The notes beneath the pieces are model-generated. The model was given only the letters and a program-made list of their open reading frames with translations, was not told the origin of the DNA and did not search any database. From Lachnospiraceae bacterium (lineage in GTDB: Bacteria > Bacillota > Clostridia > Lachnospirales > Lachnospiraceae), in assembly GCA_017448245.1 (NCBI GenBank), contig JAFSLV010000001.1, positions 1 through 36,568 of the forward strand: DNA of 36,568 bases, read 5' to 3'. Every line of letters begins with the position of its first letter. Within the stretch, counting starts at the first letter, position 1. The position numbers and the translations under genes were made by a program. This document shows positions 32,588-36,568 of the stretch, one piece after another.

Positions 32588-33250
32588 TTAAACCGTTTCA
32601 TCCACAGCCACCGAGGTATCTGCGGCGGTCTGTACTTTTGCTTCCTGATCGTAACTCTTCAGATGATCATCTAACCAGGAGGACTTCATTCCGGCATATT
32701 TATCGGCTCCTTTTGTGCCGGAACTCGTCTCAACAGTAGTAGTAGCTTGTACGCTTCCATCACCTGTTTCTTCTGCTATTACCGATGTGGTTCCGTCCTC
32801 GTTCAGTTTTCTTCCGGTGACAGTTTCCGCATGCAACTTTGCTTTTGCAACCCCGGTCATTTCCGGTTCTGCTTTCTCCTTCAGATACGTATCAAGATAC
32901 GATTTACCGGAAGCGGTTGCACGCGATGTCTGCGCCTTTCCGATCGAAGAGAGATGATTATCAAGGAAGCTGCTTTTTTGTGGTGTTCTCTTTTTTATAC
33001 TGCTCACAGAGGCTGATTCAGATTCTGTTTTGGATGGGGCAAGATCAGAGGCACTATTGGCCGTTGTACCCGTACTGCGATATGCATTCAGGGCAGTCTT
33101 ATTCCCGACCTTTCTTACATAGGCTTTCATCAGCTTGCCATAGCTGCCATTCTGAATCTGTGACCGCTGTGAAATCACAGACGACATATTTGCCGCAGCA
33201 TTATAAGATCCGTTCAGACTTGAGAATAAAGGTGAAATATTGTTGCCCAT
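32588..33250 (-). CDS. Ser/Thr-rich protein with three S-aromatic-L-D motifs, unknown function
   Basis: This 220-residue protein has no signal peptide and no membrane segment. The N-terminus is polar and rich in Ser/Asn (MGNNISPLFSSLNGSYN), followed by NGSYGKLMKAYVRKVGN (34-50). Three related motifs recur in low-complexity sequence: SSFLDNHL (93-100), KSYLDTYL (116-123) and SSWLDDHL (190-197). I recall NGSYGKLMKAY-type N-termini from flagellated Lachnospiraceae, without a known function. AAAGGAGGG precedes the ATG. It lies 59 bp after the M56 gene with no terminator, so it is probably part of the blaI transcript. Confidence 0.75.
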   Translation of the reverse strand: MGNNISPLFSSLNGSYNAAANMSSVISQRSQIQNGSYGKLMKAYVRKVGNKTALNAYRSTGTTANSASDLAPSKTESESASVSSIKKRTPQKSSFLDNHLSSIGKAQTSRATASGKSYLDTYLKEKAEPEMTGVAKAKLHAETVTGRKLNEDGTTSVIAEETGDGSVQATTTVETSSGTKGADKYAGMKSSWLDDHLKSYDQEAKVQTAADTSVAVDETV

Positions 33251-33309
33251 AACGCCCTCCTTTGCTTTTTATCCAAGCTCCAAATCGCCGTTTTGAATTG
33301 TGCTCATGT

Positions 33310-34431
33310 TCATTCCACCTGCACGTGGAAACCGTCGTTTATCATCATCTCTGCCGTTTTCAGGCTGATCTCTTTCGGTGCTTCTTTTTCCGAGATGATC
33401 ACATATGTACCGTCTGCCCGTCTGAGCAAATAGGTATTGCCCGGATCTATGTAATATGCTCCGTCCTCCAGCTGCGGCGCGTCATACGCCGACTGAAAAA
33501 TAAAGGAGTAGGAGATCACAAGTAGCAGGCATGCAATGGTCAGTGCAGCTGCCGCTCCGGTATGGTCACGCTTGTTCCTGCCAATGTGCTTTGAAAGATA
33601 TTCAAATCGTTCCTTCAGTTCATCTCCGCCGGCTTTTGCGTTTTCGATCACGCCCACGCCGGTCCTTATGTGCTCCCCGGTCGTATTCCTGTATATTTTC
33701 AGAAGCGTTTCCAAATAGTCTGCCGCCTCTGCCGGTGTCATGTCTGCCGTCACCATCTTGTCGCATCTGATTTCAAATATCTGCTCCAGATTGCTCCGGA
33801 AAACATATACAAACGGATTCCACCAATAAATCGCGCAGAGTATATTTGCCAATAGCTGCACGGCCGGATCGCTGTTCTCCAAATGCGCTTTTTCGTGACG
33901 CACGATCAGCTCCGTTTCTTTTTCGCTATACCCTCCATCCGGAATGACAATTCGCTTTTCCTTTATTCCATAACTCAAGGGTACTTCCACTGCCGGTGAC
34001 TGATATATGCGTATTCCGACGTTTTTCTCTATGCCATAACCCGATGCTTCAAGTTCCCTGCCAAGTCCGCAGACGCCTTTCATCCTCGTATAGAAGCTCT
34101 TGTAATTGACAATGATCCGTATCAGAAGGATCAGTGCAATGAGTGCCCAGATGATCAACAGCAGTCTGCCGACTGTGAGCGGTACTCCCGGAATCTGTCT
34201 TCTGATAAATGTATATGCCGGATTAAACACCACCGCTGCCGATACCGCTTTTGTCCAAGGAAACTCAATGGGTATCAGCATTCTGACCGCGCCAAACGCA
34301 TACAGCACGATCATTCCCGGTATACTGCACAAATCGAGCAGCCGGCTGTTCTTTCTGAGCAATGTAAACAGCACCAGCAGGCAGCTGCTCCATACAACGC
34401 TCATCACGATTGAAAAGAAGGTGACCCGCAT
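33310..34431 (-). CDS. M56 family membrane metallopeptidase (BlaR1-like, no penicillin-sensor domain)
   Basis: This 373-residue protein has several N-terminal membrane segments (about 5-24, 38-55, 88-108), a cytosolic zinc protease domain with HEKAH (179-183, HExxH) and the distal ligand region EIRCD near 220, and a last membrane segment (about 305-322). BlaR1/MecR1 proteins cleave their cognate repressor after sensing beta-lactam through a 250-residue extracellular domain. Here only about 50 extracellular residues follow, so the signal must differ. The ATG at 34431 is one base past the blaI stop (TGAAATG), giving coupling. Pairing with the BlaI-type repressor is expected from family knowledge. 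Confidence 0.9.
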   Translation of the reverse strand: MRVTFFSIVMSVVWSSCLLVLFTLLRKNSRLLDLCSIPGMIVLYAFGAVRMLIPIEFPWTKAVSAAVVFNPAYTFIRRQIPGVPLTVGRLLLIIWALIALILLIRIIVNYKSFYTRMKGVCGLGRELEASGYGIEKNVGIRIYQSPAVEVPLSYGIKEKRIVIPDGGYSEKETELIVRHEKAHLENSDPAVQLLANILCAIYWWNPFVYVFRSNLEQIFEIRCDKMVTADMTPAEAADYLETLLKIYRNTTGEHIRTGVGVIENAKAGGDELKERFEYLSKHIGRNKRDHTGAAAALTIACLLLVISYSFIFQSAYDAPQLEDGAYYIDPGNTYLLRRADGTYVIISEKEAPKEISLKTAEMMINDGFHVQVE

Positions 34432-34432
34432 T

Positions 34433-34843
34433 TCAGTCTCCGGATGCCCGCAGCTGTCTGATGATCTGTTCCAAATCAGCAATCAGCGCATCGTTTTCTT
34501 TCCGGGTTCTTTTCTTACCTTTTTCGCCGCCTGTCATTGCCAGCGCGATGTTTGCAAGTTCACTTCGTGTAAACCCCTTTTCTGTCAACAGGCGTGCCAT
34601 ATATTCTTCCTTCGAAACAGCAGCCTCAAATTGTCTGGCATATTGTGTATTGTTACGCTCCAATCCGCTGATCCTGATGCAGCCGCGATCCAACAACGAC
34701 TGAATCGTGTTAAACAGGGTGGATTTGTTCCAGCCCTGCTTTTCCAGCGTTTCCTTCATTTCTGCGGAGGTCATGGGCTGTCCCTGTTCCCACAGCATTT
34801 CCATCATGTCCTCTTCGCGTTGGTTTAGTCTCATAGTCCCCAT
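34433..34843 (-). CDS. BlaI/MecI/CopY family transcriptional repressor
   Basis: This 136-residue winged-helix repressor has the DNA-binding part QREEDMMEMLWEQGQPMTSAEMKETLEKQGWNKSTLFNTIQSLLDRGCI (about 7-56) and a C-terminal dimerisation helix part. It should bind inverted-repeat operators and be inactivated by proteolysis by the adjacent M56 protease. GGAG lies 5 nt before the ATG; a second ATG three codons in is possible. It is the first gene after a perfect sigma-D-type promoter. A TCATAT/ATATGA inverted repeat overlaps that promoter and could be its own operator. Confidence 0.92.
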   Translation of the reverse strand: MGTMRLNQREEDMMEMLWEQGQPMTSAEMKETLEKQGWNKSTLFNTIQSLLDRGCIRISGLERNNTQYARQFEAAVSKEEYMARLLTEKGFTRSELANIALAMTGGEKGKKRTRKENDALIADLEQIIRQLRASGD

Positions 34844-34892
34844 TTATACTCCTGTTGTCCATTATTTTTGGAATAGTTCCACTTCTCTTATA

Positions 34893-34912
34893 TCATATAT
34901 CGGCTGATATGA
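34893..34912. promoter_or_regulatory. Candidate operator, inverted repeat over the -10 box
   Basis: TCATAT and ATATGA are separated by 8 bp and flank the GCCGATAT -10 element. A repressor bound here would block the promoter. It does not match the TACA-TGTA core of staphylococcal BlaI sites, so assignment to this BlaI relative is inference. Confidence 0.35.
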
Positions 34913-34923
34913 GCATATCTTTA
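34897..34923 (-). promoter_or_regulatory. Consensus sigma-D (sigma-28) promoter before blaI
   Basis: Minus strand TAAA (34920-34923), exactly 15 bp, GCCGATAT (34897-34904). Both boxes and spacing equal the B. subtilis sigma-D consensus. The predicted start near 34889 gives a 46-nt leader before blaI. The run blaI-M56-Ser/Thr-rich protein-DUF6033-like gene has no obvious terminator and would be transcribed from here. Confidence 0.75.
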
Positions 34924-34990
34924 GATTGTTTCTATGATTTCCTTCCGTTCATGTGATTATGCAAATATATGTTCTCCTGCCATTGACGTT

Positions 34991-36025
34991 TTATCTGTGC
35001 ATCCCGAGCATATCCCACATGATCTGTGCGTCTGTTTCTGACAGCGGTTCATAAGCGATCCCGTCGAATTCATAAAACATACCGGAAATGGCTGTGTATT
35101 TCAGCCTGTCAATCTCATGATAGGGCGTCACAATCGTCAGATATCTTGTCATGCGCACTTCCTGATGCATGTTCTCCATATTTCCTGATGTATCCGCATC
35201 CTGACTGCCGAGTTGTATTCTGTCCCATTGGTCCCGCCCATAACAGGTCATACTGCCCAGGATACGGTATAACTCATGAAGCGAATGACGGTCCGTTATG
35301 CTGCGGGTTCCGATTTCCTGCTGAATCCGGATGCCCTCGGGCGTATTATCCATATTCCCGGCTGACACAACGAGTTCCGCAAAACCATCTGCGGAGTGAA
35401 TATCATAAATCTGCGTCAATACGTCCCGGTACGGATAACCCTCTGCGTCAAAACACACAAACTTCCACAGAGAGGCCGCATTGTCCTGCACCTGAATCAG
35501 GTATTGCTTATCTGTATGTCCGCTGACATAATAGAGCCCTTCGTTCTCCAGGAAAACGCTCCCCCTTGATGCATAAAGCTCCTCGCGGAATGCTTCTCCG
35601 CCATCATTTCCTACGCCTTCATACACGGCAGTATATGATCCGATGGGAATCTGCATTATTTTCTGCGCAAGTTCTTCCGTGGCAGCTGCCTGTCCGCTGC
35701 CGGCCGCAGCGAGAAGCTCCTTCACATCCACAAAGCGCTCATCCCCGGAAGATGACTCCGTAACCATACCGCCTGTATCCCCTTCCGTTTGCGCCGTAAT
35801 CTCAATCTCAGCAGGTTCCGTCTCAGCTTCCGCTGTTTCCATTTCCATGTTCCGACGCGTTTGCGCCATCTGATATGCTATCCCGGACACGATGAGCAGA
35901 ACAGCGGCAGCGCAGATCGGAACCAGCCATTTCACAGGGTGCCTTGTTCTTGCTGCCGGCATAGATTCGATGATAAACGACTCTGATACATTTCCCAGTG
36001 CATAAAGAATCCGTTCCTGTTTCAT
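34991..36025 (-). CDS. Single-pass membrane protein, probable anti-sigma factor
   Basis: This 344-residue protein has a short cytosolic N-terminus (MKQERILYALGNVSESFI), one membrane segment (about 32-52), an acidic linker and an extracellular domain of about 240 residues without a recognised fold. This layout is typical of the membrane partners of ECF sigma factors in Clostridia, and the start overlaps the sigma factor stop by 4 bp (ATGA), strong evidence of coupling. The frame extends 42 codons upstream into the sigma gene, but that part is antiparallel in no sense a family N-terminus and is rejected. The extracellular signal is unknown. A 147-bp gap separates it from blaI. Confidence 0.8.
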   Translation of the reverse strand: MKQERILYALGNVSESFIIESMPAARTRHPVKWLVPICAAAVLLIVSGIAYQMAQTRRNMEMETAEAETEPAEIEITAQTEGDTGGMVTESSSGDERFVDVKELLAAAGSGQAAATEELAQKIMQIPIGSYTAVYEGVGNDGGEAFREELYASRGSVFLENEGLYYVSGHTDKQYLIQVQDNAASLWKFVCFDAEGYPYRDVLTQIYDIHSADGFAELVVSAGNMDNTPEGIRIQQEIGTRSITDRHSLHELYRILGSMTCYGRDQWDRIQLGSQDADTSGNMENMHQEVRMTRYLTIVTPYHEIDRLKYTAISGMFYEFDGIAYEPLSETDAQIMWDMLGMHR

Positions 36026-36567
36026 AAAACGACCCCTTTCTCCTTCATCAGCTTTTTCAGCCTTTTCCTTGAACGCATCAGCGACATCTTTATGGCGCTT
36101 TCCTTCAGCTTCATTTGTCCTGCGATTTCTTTGATCGAGAGCATATGCCAATACCGCCGCATAAAGATGATCCGGTTTTGCACGGTCAGATCGGACAGGA
36201 ATCCGTTCAGCAATTCTGTCAGCTCCATGTCATTAATGATCCTGTCCGCAAAATCCTCCGACGGTATGCATTCCAGCAGTTCGTCCAAAGCCGCCTCCAT
36301 GTGCCCTCCGCCGCGTTTAGATGCCATCCGCAGCTTCACCCGGTCAAGCGACAGATTGCGTGTGATTCTTCCAAGAAACACAGACAGGATCTCCGGCTTC
36401 TTTGGCGGCATGCTGTCCCATGCACGCAACCATGTATCACTGACGCATTCCTCACTGTCACGGTCATTCCGTAGAATGCGATATGCGATCGCATGACAAT
36501 AGCGACCGTATTTACGGTTTGTCTCGGCAATCGCCGACTCATCCCGCGCATGATATAATTCAACGAT
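36022..36567 (-). CDS. ECF-type RNA polymerase sigma factor (5' end outside window)
   Basis: The frame is open to the window edge: 181 sense codons are present and only the first few residues should be missing. Region 2 is seen as IVELYHARDESAIAET, YGRYCHAIAYRIL and SEECVSDTWLRAWDSMPP; region 4 as NRIIFMRRYWHMLSIKEIAGQMKLKESAIKMSL and RSRKRLKKLM, a helix-turn-helix for the -35 box. An internal ATG at 36427-36429 would drop region 2 and is not the start. The stop overlaps the membrane partner's ATG. This is a two-gene sigma/anti-sigma module. Confidence 0.9.
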   Translation of the reverse strand: MVELYHARDESAIAETNRKYGRYCHAIAYRILRNDRDSEECVSDTWLRAWDSMPPKKPEILSVFLGRITRNLSLDRVKLRMASKRGGGHMEAALDELLECIPSEDFADRIINDMELTELLNGFLSDLTVQNRIIFMRRYWHMLSIKEIAGQMKLKESAIKMSLMRSRKRLKKLMKEKGVVL

Positions 36568-36568
36568 T

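Noticed and set aside
33251-33309. Separate sigma-D promoter between the M56 gene and the Ser/Thr-rich gene
   Set aside because: The best match GGCGATTT has two mismatches and no -35 box; co-transcription from the blaI promoter is simpler.
36336-36563. Separate 75-codon minus-strand gene at the right edge
   Set aside because: It is out of frame with, and inside, the sigma factor gene, whose region 2 is readable to the window edge.

Overview
The window looks like chromosome of an anaerobic Clostridia bacterium, most likely family Lachnospiraceae. This rests on gene order (pfk-dnaX-ybaB-recR-DUF5711-cvpA; ireB-ruvX-DUF1292-RNase J), on a glycine-riboswitch-controlled AgcS transporter, on a membrane-fused MurF-like ligase, and on a cluster of lineage-restricted proteins next to sigma-D-type promoters, which suggests a motile organism. 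No genus can be named from sequence alone. Nearly everything is on the minus strand. Only the tRNA-Ser gene, and perhaps a gene tail at the left edge, lie on the plus strand.

Layout, left to right. 1-0.37 kb: a possible plus-strand gene end with hairpins, then tRNA-Gln(CUG). 0.37-1.94 kb: an alanine/glycine symporter behind a single-aptamer glycine riboswitch. 1.94-5.15 kb: the operon ireB, ruvX, DUF1292, RNase J and a small YceG/MltG-like protein, with tight or overlapping junctions. 5.18-17.07 kb: a long co-directional run starting with glycogen phosphorylase and continuing through an aconitase-family hydratase, a GH9-like lipoprotein with an altered catalytic motif, an alpha/beta hydrolase, a membrane-fused Mur ligase, a membrane-anchored GH3 enzyme and an uncharacterised anchored protein. 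Cell wall and carbohydrate metabolism are mixed here. 17.2-22.5 kb: a 1763-residue surface protein (leucine-rich repeats, beta-helix, two pilin-type isopeptide-like domains, proline spacer, non-LPXTG C-terminus). 22.68-28.02 kb: the housekeeping operon pfk-dnaX-ybaB-recR-DUF5711-cvpA, with an A9 slippery run in dnaX.

At 28.2 kb a tRNA-Ser(CGA) with an ideal promoter marks a change in character. Rightwards the sequence is more AT-rich, with a tandem 11-bp repeat, a lipoprotein, a headless gene fragment and a methyltransferase. This looks like an old integration zone.

30.0-34.9 kb holds the most unusual part. It contains a BlaI-type repressor, an M56 metalloprotease without a penicillin-sensor domain, and three proteins without signal peptides (a 220-residue Ser/Thr-rich protein with a repeated S-aromatic-L-D motif, a DUF6033-like protein, and a 356-residue coiled-coil protein). 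A perfect sigma-D-type promoter (TAAA-N15-GCCGATAT) precedes blaI. A second GCCGATAT element lies at the head of a structured leader before the coiled-coil gene, whose Shine-Dalgarno region resembles a CsrA site. I infer a motility-regulon accessory locus. 35-36.6 kb: an ECF sigma factor (cut by the window edge) with an overlapping membrane protein, probably its anti-sigma partner.
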